Positions 7,699 to 16,432 of a DNA stretch of 64,000 nucleotides are shown piece after piece. The notes beneath the pieces were generated by a model. It had not been told where the DNA came from, did not search any database, and saw only the letters and a list, made by a program, of their open reading frames with translations. This DNA comes from Paraburkholderia fynbosensis (GTDB lineage: Bacteria; Pseudomonadota; Gammaproteobacteria; Burkholderiales; Burkholderiaceae): the NCBI RefSeq assembly GCF_902859935.1, contig NZ_CADIKI010000015.1, positions 124,001 through 188,000 of the forward strand. Reading direction: 5' to 3'. The first letter of the stretch is position 1, and every line of letters starts with the position of its first letter. Position numbers and translations under genes: made by a program.

Positions 7699-8973
7699 GT
7701 GACGACGCAGGCCACCCATCGTGCCATCGAGGCAGTCTGGCGGATCGAGTCCGCCAAGGTCATCGCCCACGTCGCGCGGATCGTGCGCGACGTGGGCCTT
7801 GCCGAAGAACTCGCGCAGGACGCGCTCGTGGCCGCGCTCGAACATTGGCCCGCTGCGGGCGTGCCCGACAATCCGGGAGCGTGGCTGATGGCGACCGCGA
7901 AGAACCGTGCGCTCGACCGCTTGCGGCAGGAAGCGCTGCATGCGCGCAAGCGCGAGGAGCTGGGCCACGATCTCGACGCGCGCGAGGCGCACGTCGTGCC
8001 GGACTTCGTCGATAGCCTCGACGCCGCGCGCGCCGACGATATCGGCGACGATCTGCTGCGGTTGGTGTTCACCGCGTGCCATCCGGTGCTGTCGACGGAC
8101 GCGCGCGTTGCGCTCACGCTGCGCCTGCTCGGCGGCCTGACCACCGACGAAATCGCGCGCGCGTTTCTCGTGCCCGAGCCGACCATCGCCCAGCGGATCG
8201 TGCGCGCGAAGCGCACGCTGTCCGCGGCGAAGGTGCCGTTCGAGGTGCCGCAAGCGGACGCGCGCGCGCCGCGGCTTGCGTCGGTGCTGCAGGTGATCTA
8301 TCTGATCTTCAACGAAGGTTATTCGGCCACGGCCGGTGACGACTGGATGCGTCCGGCGTTATGCGAGGAAGCGTTGCGGCTCGGACGCGTGCTCGTCGGC
8401 CTCGTGCCAGGCGAGAGCGAAGTGTACGGCCTCGTTGCGTTGATGGAGGTCCAGGCCTCGCGTACGCACGCGCGCACCGATGCGCAGGGCCGTCCGGTGC
8501 TGCTGCTCGATCAGGATCGCAGCCGCTGGGACCCGTTGCTGATCCGACGTGGACTCGCCGCGCTCGACCACTCGCACGCGCTGGGCGGCGCGAGCGGTCC
8601 GTACGCGTTGCAGGCCGCGCTGGCCGCGTGTCATGCGCGCGCCCGCCGCGCCGAAGATACCGATTGGGCGCAGATCGTCGCGCTATATGACGCGCTTGCA
8701 CAGGTGGCGCCGTCGCCGGTGGTCGAGCTGAACCGCGCGGTCGCGGTGGGGATGGCGTTCGGACCGGCTGCCGGTCTTGAGATCGTCGACGCGCTTGCCG
8801 CCGATGCGGCGCTCGCGAACTATCACTGGCTGCCCAGCGTGCGCGGCGATCTGCTGATGAAACTCGGACGCGTTGAAGAAGCGCGCGCCGAGTTCGAACG
8901 CGCCGCCACGATGACGCGCAATGCACGCGAGCGCGACTTGCTGCTCGAACGCGCGCGCGGCCTCGCGCATTGA
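7699..8973 (+). CDS. ECF sigma factor of the ECF42 type with C-terminal extension
   Basis: 424 residues, far longer than a plain ECF sigma factor (about 180). Sigma-2 region is at about residues 10-75 (DVGLAEELAQDAL, GAWLMATAKNRALDRLR). Sigma-4 is at about 110-175 (LGGLTTDEIARAFLV, TIAQRIVRAKR). The C-terminal ~230 residues form the TPR-like DUF6596-type extension that marks ECF42 (ALDHSHALGG, SPVVELNRAVAV). The start is GTG at 7699. No anti-sigma factor gene is adjacent, as usual for this group, where the extension is thought to control activity. As the last gene of the DGPF cluster it probably drives its own operon. Confidence 0.92.
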   Translation: MTTQATHRAIEAVWRIESAKVIAHVARIVRDVGLAEELAQDALVAALEHWPAAGVPDNPGAWLMATAKNRALDRLRQEALHARKREELGHDLDAREAHVVPDFVDSLDAARADDIGDDLLRLVFTACHPVLSTDARVALTLRLLGGLTTDEIARAFLVPEPTIAQRIVRAKRTLSAAKVPFEVPQADARAPRLASVLQVIYLIFNEGYSATAGDDWMRPALCEEALRLGRVLVGLVPGESEVYGLVALMEVQASRTHARTDAQGRPVLLLDQDRSRWDPLLIRRGLAALDHSHALGGASGPYALQAALAACHARARRAEDTDWAQIVALYDALAQVAPSPVVELNRAVAVGMAFGPAAGLEIVDALAADAALANYHWLPSVRGDLLMKLGRVEEARAEFERAATMTRNARERDLLLERARGLAH

Positions 8974-9001
8974 AAACCGTATTGAAGCGTCGGCGAGCGG
9001 G

Positions 9002-9619
9002 CTAGCGGATCAACTGACGCACGCCCAGTGCAACGATCAGGCCGCCGCACACTCGATCGACCCACGCCTTGCTGCGCCGGTACGCCGACGCGATTCGCGC
9101 ATGCGACAGCGTCAGCGCGACGAAGCCGTACCAGCTGCTCGCGACGACGCACACCATGCCGAGCATCGCGGCAAACGTGCCGACGCTCACATGCGCGGGC
9201 GCCGCCGACGAGAACACCGCGGCGAAGAATGCCATCGATTTCGGATTCGCGATGTTGGTCGCGAAACCTTGCGCGAATGCTTGGCGGAAGCCGCCTGCCG
9301 GCGCATCGACCGTGGGGGCCGGCTTGCCCGCCGACGCATTGACGATCAACCGTCCGCCGAACCAGATCAGGTAAGCGGCGCCGGCCACCTTGACCGCGAG
9401 CGCGAGCCACGGGAACGCGGCGAACACGATGCCGACGCCGAGGATCGCGCAAGTCGCCCAGAACAGATTCACCAGCACGATGCCGGCGACCACAGCCAGC
9501 GCCTCGAGACGCGTAGCTGACGCAGCCTTGTGCGCGACCGCGACGAAGTTCGGGCCGGGAATCACCACGCCGGCGATGTACACCGAGAAAACGCCGAGAA
9601 CGGCGGAACCATCAACCAT
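9002..9619 (-). CDS. LysE/RhtB family amino-acid exporter
   Basis: 205 residues with about six hydrophobic helices. The early VVIPGPNFVAV motif and ATNIANPKSMAFF are diagnostic of the LysE superfamily. I chose the ATG at 9619 because a GGGAGTG ribosome site precedes it. The open frame extends to 9700 but adds a charged Arg-rich stretch unlike this family. Export substrate (homoserine, threonine, lysine or related) cannot be told. Confidence 0.88.
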   Translation of the reverse strand: MVDGSAVLGVFSVYIAGVVIPGPNFVAVAHKAASATRLEALAVVAGIVLVNLFWATCAILGVGIVFAAFPWLALAVKVAGAAYLIWFGGRLIVNASAGKPAPTVDAPAGGFRQAFAQGFATNIANPKSMAFFAAVFSSAAPAHVSVGTFAAMLGMVCVVASSWYGFVALTLSHARIASAYRRSKAWVDRVCGGLIVALGVRQLIR

Positions 9620-9696
9620 ACGACACTCCCGATTGCGCACCTGCGGCACGGCGCGCCGAGCGAACCACGCGTGCGCAGCGCAGGCCCGAGTGAAAT

Positions 9697-10275
9697 TCAA
9701 GCTGCCAGAAATGCGACGCCGGCAGTCACCACACCGGCCGCCGCCACGGCGAACGACAGATTGCGCAGCCAGTTCTTGCGCGTCAGCAAGGTGATCGCGG
9801 ATAGCGCAATCGCCACCTGGATCAGCAGGGTAGCTTGCGCCCAGCGATGATGGCCGTGCAGCAGCGTTTCGCTTCGGCTGTCATTGTCCACGACTTCCTT
9901 TTCGATTGCTTCGGCCTTCTCGCGGATCGGCGCTTTCTGCTGCTTGTATTTGTCGACGTCGGCGAGGAATTTCGCGTGGGCGTCGCTATTGCCCGCCGAG
10001 AGCGCCGCGCCGAGTTCGGCGAGGTTCTGTTTCTCGCCCTTCGCCTGGTAGTAATTCCACTGATTCGACGCTTCGGTCTTTTTGATCGCGGCTTCGTTCT
10101 TGTAGAACAGCGCCAGGTTTTCGCTGTTGCCGCTCTGGTACGCACACAGCGCGCCGATCGTCGCGAGGATCGCCGTCATCACGGCCATGCGGCTTGCAAA
10201 CGGGTCCGCGTCGTGGCGGCCGGCGTGTTCGACGGCATGGTCGTGCGGACCATGCACTTCATATTCTGCTGACAT
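9697..10275 (-). CDS. DUF4337 family membrane protein
   Basis: 192 residues. A His-rich N-terminus is followed by one hydrophobic helix (around residues 30-48, AVMTAILATIGALCA), a Gln/Lys/Glu-rich helical middle likely to be coiled-coil, and two C-terminal membrane helices. This layout matches DUF4337 proteins of unknown function. The ATG at 10275 has an upstream CGGAG. An alternative start at 10308 would add 11 residues. Confidence 0.8.
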   Translation of the reverse strand: MSAEYEVHGPHDHAVEHAGRHDADPFASRMAVMTAILATIGALCAYQSGNSENLALFYKNEAAIKKTEASNQWNYYQAKGEKQNLAELGAALSAGNSDAHAKFLADVDKYKQQKAPIREKAEAIEKEVVDNDSRSETLLHGHHRWAQATLLIQVAIALSAITLLTRKNWLRNLSFAVAAAGVVTAGVAFLAA

Positions 10276-10397
10276 GCAGTTCTCCGAGGCAATGCTTTTC
10301 TTCGTCACCGGGCCGGGCGCCGGCGCAAGGGGCTCAATCTTAACGTGTGGCGCGCGGCGACGGAAAAGGGATGGGTGTCAGCACAGGCGCAAGCGCT

Positions 10398-10574
10398 CTA
10401 GTGAATACCCGACGCGAGCCACGTCCGCACGAGTGGAATCACATGCTCACCGCCGAGCATGCCGAGCAGCCCGACCAGTGCGACGGCCGGCGGCGCGGGT
10501 GACTTCACTTCCATCATGCTGTAGAGCAGCCCGACCACCACCCCAGCGGCGAGCGAGAGCAAATAGGCTTTCAT
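10398..10574 (-). CDS. XapX domain protein (small two-helix membrane protein)
   Basis: A 58-residue protein starting MKAYLLSLAAGVVVGLLYS and ending TWLASGIH. Two hydrophobic segments are joined by a short loop with KSPAPPAVALVGLLGMLGGE, which is the XapX (DUF1427) pattern. A GGACAACGGAAA ribosome region precedes the ATG. XapX proteins often sit beside transporters or oxidoreductases, and the function is unknown. It lies 39 bp after the quinone-oxidoreductase-like gene on the same strand. Confidence 0.88.
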   Translation of the reverse strand: MKAYLLSLAAGVVVGLLYSMMEVKSPAPPAVALVGLLGMLGGEHVIPLVRTWLASGIH

Positions 10575-10613
10575 TTCCGTTGTCCTTCTGCGGGAGGCGG
10601 GCCGCCATGGCGC

Positions 10614-11579
10614 TCACATGCGGATGACGACGCGGCCGCGCGTACCGCCGGCCACTGCCTGATAGGCTTCGCGCGCCTGTTCGAGCGGAAACTCCTGCGC
10701 GATGGCAGGCCCGGTCAGCTTGCCGCTTTCGAAGCCTTCGACGAGTGCCGTCATCAACGGCGCCGATTCCGCGACACCGAGCTTCGCGCTGTCCACACCG
10801 AGCAATTGGGTCTCATTGTGATAGAAGTCGATCAGATCGAACTCGACGCGACGCTTGCCCGTCCCGCTGATTTCCAGCACGCGGCCGCGCCGTTTGACGA
10901 GGCTCAGCGCGGTCTCGAACGCGACGCCGCCTACCGTGTCGTAGACCACGTCCGCGCCCGCGCCGCCGGTCAACTCACGCAGGCGCTCGGTGACGTGTTC
11001 GTCGAACGGCACGTAGTCGTCGGTCAGGCGGCCTGCCGGCGTGTTCGGGTCGAGCGGATGACGATCGACGGCGATCACGCGCGCGCCGCGCGCTTTCGCG
11101 ATCTGCGCCACCGCGCCGCCGACGCCGCCGCCCGCGCCGATCACCGCGATGGTTTCGCCCGCCCGCAATTGCGCGTACTCGACGGTGCCGAGCCATGCGA
11201 CCACGAAGTTCACGCCGATCGCGGACGCTTCGGCGTGGGTCAGTGCGGCCGGTTTGCGCGACAGCCCGGCGAGCGGGATGCGGATGAACTCCGCGTGCGT
11301 GCCGTCGCGCGTGAAGCCGATGTCGCCGCCGGTGCCCCACACGTCGGCGCCGAGCCACGCCGGCGGACCATCGACCACCACGCCGCTGAAGTCGCGCCCC
11401 GGCGTGCGCGGCAGGACCGTGTGCTCGAAATGGCCTGACACGTTCTTGACGTCGCTCGGATTCACCGAGGCCGCCATGATGCGCACGACGGCGCTGCCTG
11501 CGTCGGCTTGCGGCGTCGGCAGGTCGACGTAGTCGAGCACCTCCGGATTGCCAAAAGACTTGAACTGAATCGCTTTCAT
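10614..11579 (-). CDS. NAD(P)H:quinone oxidoreductase-like medium-chain dehydrogenase (zinc-independent)
   Basis: 321 residues with the MDR fold. A GroES-like N-terminal domain (PGRDFSGVV) and a Rossmann nucleotide site AVIGAGGGVGGAVAQIAKA near residue 145 are visible. No structural or catalytic zinc Cys cluster is present, which fits the QOR subgroup. The late GGVAFETALSLVKRRGRVL is typical. It reduces quinones or activated alkenes with NADPH; the exact substrate is unknown. Confidence 0.88.
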   Translation of the reverse strand: MKAIQFKSFGNPEVLDYVDLPTPQADAGSAVVRIMAASVNPSDVKNVSGHFEHTVLPRTPGRDFSGVVVDGPPAWLGADVWGTGGDIGFTRDGTHAEFIRIPLAGLSRKPAALTHAEASAIGVNFVVAWLGTVEYAQLRAGETIAVIGAGGGVGGAVAQIAKARGARVIAVDRHPLDPNTPAGRLTDDYVPFDEHVTERLRELTGGAGADVVYDTVGGVAFETALSLVKRRGRVLEISGTGKRRVEFDLIDFYHNETQLLGVDSAKLGVAESAPLMTALVEGFESGKLTGPAIAQEFPLEQAREAYQAVAGGTRGRVVIRM

Positions 11580-11657
11580 CGCGGGTCGCTCCAGGTGGGT
11601 ATTTACGCTGCGCCGTGCGGCGGGATGAGCGTAGTCTAGGTGACTGGCACGCGGGCG

Positions 11658-12563
11658 TCAGGACAAGCGCTTTCGAATTTCGGACAATGGGTGGTTGCGG
11701 TGATGTGCAGGGCGCGGCCTCTTCAACGCTTGCTGTTGCCCGCCTCTTCCCGCCTCTTCCCGCGACTCCTCGGTTGCCGCCTCACTCAACGTCCCGCCAG
11801 GGCCGAAGCCGGTCGGCGGTGCGCCCAGTTCACGCCGGAACATGTCGCTGAAGCTGCTTGGCTGGAATCCAAGCGAGCGCGCGATGCTGCTAACCGGGCG
11901 TCCCTCGGCGAGCCCCGACACCGCCACCGCCAGTTGCACCTGGCGCCGCCATTGTGCAAAGCCCACGCCGAGTTCACGCGTGAAGAGCCGCGCGAGCGTG
12001 CGCACGCTCGCGCCGACCGACGCCGCGTGCTGCTCGAAGCTGATCGCGATCGACGGGTTGTCGATCACCGCGCGGCATAGTGCTTCGAGCCGCCGGTCCG
12101 ACGCATCGGGCAGCGCGATGCGCAGCGACGAGCGCGGCGCGTGCGCGAGTTCCAGCATGGCGAGACGGTAGGCGGCGTCGAGATAGGTCTGATCGCGCGC
12201 GCGGGTGCGCTCATGGTCGGCAATGGACGTGATCAGCTCGCGCAGCAGGCTGTTGACCTCGAACACGTCGCTGCGCCGGCTCAGATGACCGACATTGCGC
12301 TCATGCAGATAGAGGTTGCGCATCTCCACGTCGTTCATCATGTGGATCGAGTGGACCGTGCCGGCCGGCAGCCAGACCGCGCGCTGCGGCGGCACGACGA
12401 GCGCTTCCCGGCCGGCTTCGACCCACATCACGCCGGATACCGCATACAGCACTTGTGCCCACGTGTGCGAATGTGGGTCGATGCGCAGGCCGCGCGGATA
12501 GTGACGCGCGAGCGAGCGGGCGTCGGCATCGTCGTGGAGTTCGGGTGGGCGGGCTTTGGGCAC
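11658..12563 (-). CDS. AraC/XylS family transcriptional regulator
   Basis: 301 residues. The N-terminal cupin (HSHTWAQVLYAVSG, WLPAGTVHSI, around residues 30-75) is followed by two helix-turn-helix units around 165-255, ending in SIARSLGFQPSSFSDMFRRELG, the classical AraC signature. The last ~45 residues (Glu/Gly/Gln-rich, then His/Arg-rich) are a low-complexity tail beyond the usual end of the family, possibly a lost stop. The start is a GTG. It may control the neighbouring oxidoreductase or another nearby gene. Confidence 0.88.
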   Translation of the reverse strand: MPKARPPELHDDADARSLARHYPRGLRIDPHSHTWAQVLYAVSGVMWVEAGREALVVPPQRAVWLPAGTVHSIHMMNDVEMRNLYLHERNVGHLSRRSDVFEVNSLLRELITSIADHERTRARDQTYLDAAYRLAMLELAHAPRSSLRIALPDASDRRLEALCRAVIDNPSIAISFEQHAASVGASVRTLARLFTRELGVGFAQWRRQVQLAVAVSGLAEGRPVSSIARSLGFQPSSFSDMFRRELGAPPTGFGPGGTLSEAATEESREEAGRGGQQQALKRPRPAHHRNHPLSEIRKRLS

Positions 12564-12808
12564 GGCGGGTCGAGAAGGTCGCGCTTCGCGTGTCGGGATC
12601 GCGGGCCTGGCCGGCCCGTGTGCGAAGCATAGCGCGAGGTGGGGATGAGGTGTACGTCGTCGCAGGAACCGCGTCGCGCGTGCCGGCGGGAGCGCTCGGG
12701 CGATAGCGTCGGCGTGCTGCGCCTAGGTGCGTGCCGCCGATCTGCGTACCAGTTGCAGCCCGTGCTTCGATTGACGGCGAGCAAGATTCACGCACCGTAC
12801 GCGGCGGC

Positions 12809-13753
12809 TCAGGTGCGATGGCCCATCACCAGCAGCAGCAACGACAACGTCACCACCGAGCCCACCGTCGACAGCAAAATGGTTCGCGACGTGATGTGTG
12901 CTTCACGCCGGTAGAACTCCGCGAGCATGAACGGTCCCGTGCCGGTCGGCAGCGCGGCCAGCACGACCGCCATTTCCACCAGCATCGACGATAGCCCGAA
13001 CACACGCGCCGCGAGCCACCACGTCAGCGCGGGCTGCACCAGCAGCTTGACGCCGCTCAGCAGCAGCGAAACGCCACCAGCACCAGCACCCGATGGCCGC
13101 TTCTCCGCGAGGAACAGGCCGAGGCTCACCAGCGCGCACGGACTCGCCGCGCCGGCCAGCAGTTTCAGAAATGTCTCCGCGCTCGCCGGCATCGCGACGT
13201 GCAGGCTCGCAAACAGCACGCCCGCGATCGGCGACACGATCAGCGGATTGCGCGCGAGCGAGCCCAGCACTTTCAGGCCGAGCTTGTGCGGTGTGCGTTC
13301 GGTCTGCAAGCCGACTTCGATCAGCACGATCGCCAACGCGAACAGCACGCAAGCGACGAGAATCGTCGCGATCGTGGTCGGCGTCAGGCTCGCCTGGCCG
13401 AACGCGATCATGCCGAGCGGAAAGCCGATATAGCCGGTGTTCGGATACGACGCCGCAATCGCATCGACGCTGGCGTCGGCGAGATGCTGGCCGCTCAGCA
13501 GCCGCGTTGCGAGGATCAGCACGAACACGCTGACGCACGCAATCGAAAAGGTCGCGACGAAGGCGGGTTGGTACAACTGCCGCCAGGTGGCGTGCGCCAT
13601 CGTGTCGAACAGCAGGGCGGGCAGCGCGAGCCAGACCACGAAGCGATTCAGTTCCGACGCAGAGTTCGGTCCGAGCACGCCGCTGCGGCGGCATGCAAAG
13701 CCCGCGAAAATCAGGCCGAAGACGGGAAGCAGAATCTCGAGGGTGGCTAACAT
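12809..13753 (-). CDS. AEC family transporter (auxin efflux carrier type)
   Basis: 314 residues, about ten membrane helices. Hallmarks are the N-terminal FGLIFAGFACRRSG, the mid segment YPNTGYIGFPLGMIAFG, and the C-terminal ALPTGTGPFMLAEFY. AEC proteins carry organic anions such as malate or malonate. The start at 13753 is chosen because the open frame continues upstream across the divergent LysR gene without family similarity. The gene is divergent from that LysR gene (124-bp gap), which likely regulates it. Confidence 0.9.
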   Translation of the reverse strand: MLATLEILLPVFGLIFAGFACRRSGVLGPNSASELNRFVVWLALPALLFDTMAHATWRQLYQPAFVATFSIACVSVFVLILATRLLSGQHLADASVDAIAASYPNTGYIGFPLGMIAFGQASLTPTTIATILVACVLFALAIVLIEVGLQTERTPHKLGLKVLGSLARNPLIVSPIAGVLFASLHVAMPASAETFLKLLAGAASPCALVSLGLFLAEKRPSGAGAGGVSLLLSGVKLLVQPALTWWLAARVFGLSSMLVEMAVVLAALPTGTGPFMLAEFYRREAHITSRTILLSTVGSVVTLSLLLLVMGHRT

Positions 13754-13876
13754 CGGTGCGGAAAGTGTGATCGGACAGACAATCCGCGAGCGTAGTGGCT
13801 TGCGTTGATACAATCCAATACTGTTTTCTGGCTCCGACAATACCTTTTTTGCATCGGCATCCGGCAGGAGTGCATC

Positions 13877-14743
13877 GTGATCGATATCAAGCCGCTGCGC
13901 TACTTCGTGATACTGGCCGAGACGCGCCATTTCGGCCGTGCGGCGGCGCGTCTGAACCTGTCGCAGCCACCGTTGAGCCGGCAACTGGCGGCGCTGGAGG
14001 CGAATCTCGGCGTGACGTTGATCGAGCGCAGCCCGCGCAGCGTCACGCTGACCGCGGCCGGCGAGCGCTTTTACGCCGACGCGAAGGCGATTCTCGCGTC
14101 GGTGGAACAGGCGGTCAGCAATGCGCAGGCCGCCGCGCACGGCGACGCGGGCAAGCTCTCGATCGGCTTCACGATGTGTTCCGCGTATAGCGTCGTGCCC
14201 GGCTATGCGCGGGTCTTCGGCGTCGCGTATCCGGAGGTTGCGTTGAATCTGCGCGAAGTCGTGTCGAACGATCTCGCCGCGCAGGTGCTCGCCGGTCAGA
14301 TCGACGCGGCCATCATGTTCCCGAACGTGCCCGACAAGGGCCTTGCCACCCGCACGATTCTCAGCGAGCCGTTGTGCGTCGCGCTGTCGCGCAGCCATCC
14401 ACGCGCCCGCGCGCGGCGTCTGAAGATCGGGCAACTGGCGGGCGAGCCGTTCGTGCTCGCGTCCGAGGACGTCGCGCCGAGTCTGCGCGCGACGATCCTC
14501 GAACATTGCCGCTCGGGCGGCTTCGAGCCGGATATCCGCTTCGAGGTGCAGTTGCAGCAGACGGTCCTGAGTCTCGTCGACGAAGGCGTGGGCGTCGCGT
14601 TGGTGCCGTCGTCGATGCGCAAGGCGCAACTCGCGGGCGTGGTGTTCAGGCCGTTGGTCGACGCGCCGCTGATCGAACAGGTGTTGGCGTGGTCGCCCGC
14701 GAACCGCAATCCTTGCCTCACGCGGTTTCTTGAACTGGCGTGA
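13877..14743 (+). CDS. LysR-type regulator (CatM/BenM-like subgroup)
   Basis: 288 residues. The N-terminal winged helix (LRYFVILAETRHFGRAAARLN, here read in parts) has the NLSQPPLSRQ recognition helix of the aromatic-pathway LysR branch. The effector domain follows at ~90-285. I use the GTG at 13877, which has a GCAGGAG site 6 nt upstream. A start at 13805 would add an uncharacteristic hydrophobic stretch. It is divergent from the AEC transporter gene and probably its activator. Confidence 0.9.
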   Translation: MIDIKPLRYFVILAETRHFGRAAARLNLSQPPLSRQLAALEANLGVTLIERSPRSVTLTAAGERFYADAKAILASVEQAVSNAQAAAHGDAGKLSIGFTMCSAYSVVPGYARVFGVAYPEVALNLREVVSNDLAAQVLAGQIDAAIMFPNVPDKGLATRTILSEPLCVALSRSHPRARARRLKIGQLAGEPFVLASEDVAPSLRATILEHCRSGGFEPDIRFEVQLQQTVLSLVDEGVGVALVPSSMRKAQLAGVVFRPLVDAPLIEQVLAWSPANRNPCLTRFLELA

Positions 14744-14752
14744 CGGTGAAGT

Positions 14753-15463
14753 TCAAGGGCTGGCGAGCGGACTGGCGGGGGCTTCGTCATCGCGCGGATA
14801 ACGCAGCGCGTCCTGCTTGATGCGGCGGCGCAGCCAGAAGGTCCACAGCGTCAGCGCGGCATAGACGCCGTAACGCAGCAGGTTTGAGGCGAGCGCCGAA
14901 CGCGGATCGTTCGGCCATTGCCACACGATGGCACTGCGCAAGAGGTTTTCGCCGACCATGCCGATGCCCCACACGAGCGTCATCAGGCGGATATAGGCGG
15001 CGAGGGTCGGGCGCTCTCGCCAGTGCCGCTCGAAGCTCGCGGCGCTGCGATGGTCTTCGCGCGACATCGTCGAGCGGGCCAGATAGAACACCAGCGGCCG
15101 CCGCAATACGAGCGATGCGAGGAACGACGCGCCGACGAGTCCCGACACCATTGGGTCTTCGATCAGCTGCATGCGGGCATCGCCGCGGATGAGCCGCGCC
15201 AGCAGAGATAGCGCGATGCCCGCCAGCACGAGTGCGCTGAGTGCGTCGAAATGACGGTAGCGCAGCAGGTCCAAGCTCATCCAGGCGATCAGCGGCAGCG
15301 CCGACGCGCTCAGCGCGCCGAGCTGGCCCCAGTGCGGGAGCGCGAGCCGGTAGGCGAGCCAGGGCAGGGCGACGTTGATGAGCAGTGCGCTGAGGTAGCG
15401 CAGGCGGGGTTTCATCGGCTGGGGTGGTGACGGACGGGGCAAGGAGGCGCGAGACGCGCTCAC
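14753..15463 (-). CDS. Integral membrane protein, VC0807-like
   Basis: 236 residues with about six hydrophobic helices. The central segment STMSREDHRSAASFERHW followed by RPTLAAYIRLMTLVWG resembles VC0807-family membrane proteins, which have unknown function. The frame opens with a GTG at 15463, but the ATG at 15415 (MKPRLRYLS) is a good alternative. Neither has a clear ribosome site. No partner gene is obvious. Confidence 0.6.
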   Translation of the reverse strand: MSASRASLPRPSPPQPMKPRLRYLSALLINVALPWLAYRLALPHWGQLGALSASALPLIAWMSLDLLRYRHFDALSALVLAGIALSLLARLIRGDARMQLIEDPMVSGLVGASFLASLVLRRPLVFYLARSTMSREDHRSAASFERHWRERPTLAAYIRLMTLVWGIGMVGENLLRSAIVWQWPNDPRSALASNLLRYGVYAALTLWTFWLRRRIKQDALRYPRDDEAPASPLASP

Positions 15464-15585
15464 GCAAACTCGTGCAAACGTATCGGCGCAGTGTAGGGCG
15501 AAGTCCGTTCGCCTGCCATGCTTTGCGGCGTGCGGCGTGCGCCGCCACCCGTTATGCTGGTACCACGCACCGCGTGCGTCAACGC

Positions 15586-16314
15586 TCAGCCACCCGCCGC
15601 CCGCTCCCGCCCGATCAGATCCACCAACCGCTCAACCTGCCGCCCCTGCGCATCGAAATTGCCCGTGTCGAGCCAACGCGTATAGCTGGCTCGCAGCGCG
15701 GGCCATTCACCATCGATGATCGAGAACCACGCGGTGTCGCGATTGCGTTCGCGATACACGATCGCCTGGCGGAAGATCCCCTCGAACGTGAAGCCGTAGC
15801 GCAACGCGGCGGCGCGCGAGGGCTCGTTCAGCGAATCGCATTTCCATTCGAAGCGCCGGTAGCCGAGCGCATCGAACACGTGGTTCATCAGCAGGAACAT
15901 CGCTTCGGTGGCAATGCGCGTGCGCTTCAGGCGCGGCGAATACGTGACGTGGCCGACTTCGATCACGCCGTTCGCCCGATCGATGCGCATCAGCGCCAGC
16001 GTGCCGACCGCCTTGCCGGTCGCGAGGTCGATGACCGCGTAATGCAGCGGGTCCGTCGACGCGGCGGCGCGCGTCAGATGCTCGCGGTACGCGGCGAGGC
16101 TGTCGAACGGACCCACCGCGAGGTAGGTCCAGTCGCGGCCATCGGCGGCCGAGCTGTACGCGTCGTACAGATCTTCGGCATGACGCTCGACGTCCACCGG
16201 CTCGATCCGGCAATAGCGGCCGACCAGCGGTTCGCGGCCGGGCGCCCGGGCGCCGTTCCAGTTCGGCACGGGCATGCCGATCGGTTGGTCGAACGCGTTA
16301 CGTCTGGGTTCCAT
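15586..16314 (-). CDS. GNAT family N-acetyltransferase (RimJ/RimL type)
   Basis: 242 residues. A typical N-terminus (NWNGARAPGREPLVGRYCR) leads into an acetyltransferase domain with ATGKAVGTLALMRID, IEVGHVTYSPRLKRTRIATEA and LNEPSRAAALRYGFTFEGIF, the pattern of the RimJ/RimL-like branch. The ATG at 16314 has a GGAGAGC ribosome site. The upstream open frame to 16629 overlaps the divergent MocR gene and is rejected. It is divergent from, and plausibly controlled by, that MocR regulator. Confidence 0.88.
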   Translation of the reverse strand: MEPRRNAFDQPIGMPVPNWNGARAPGREPLVGRYCRIEPVDVERHAEDLYDAYSSAADGRDWTYLAVGPFDSLAAYREHLTRAAASTDPLHYAVIDLATGKAVGTLALMRIDRANGVIEVGHVTYSPRLKRTRIATEAMFLLMNHVFDALGYRRFEWKCDSLNEPSRAAALRYGFTFEGIFRQAIVYRERNRDTAWFSIIDGEWPALRASYTRWLDTGNFDAQGRQVERLVDLIGRERAAGG

Positions 16315-16369
16315 GTCTGCTCTCCGTGGTTCGTGAAGGTTCGTGAGTGCGTGTCGATGATCATGAACG

Positions 16370-16387
16370 ATACGGCAAACGTGGTAT
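16370..16387. promoter_or_regulatory. Small imperfect palindrome between divergent GNAT and MocR genes
   Basis: ATAC at 16370-16373 and GTAT at 16384-16387 frame a 10-nt centre in the 118-bp divergent intergenic region, close to a TATGTT -10-like element for the MocR gene. A MocR operator is plausible, but the half-sites are only 4 bp. Confidence 0.3.
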
Positions 16388-16432
16388 GTTAAAAAGATCC
16401 AACACAAGCCCTTTCGATAGATCCAGCCCGCG

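Noticed and set aside
13754..14629. Minus-strand open frame continuing upstream of the AEC transporter start, antisense to the LysR gene
   Set aside because: The 290 extra residues are Arg/His/Asp-rich with no family similarity, and the plus strand holds a well-conserved LysR gene; this is a GC-rich shadow frame.
15424..16392. 322-codon plus-strand open frame antisense to the RimJ/RimL acetyltransferase
   Set aside because: Arg/His-rich shadow; the acetyltransferase motifs are on the other strand.
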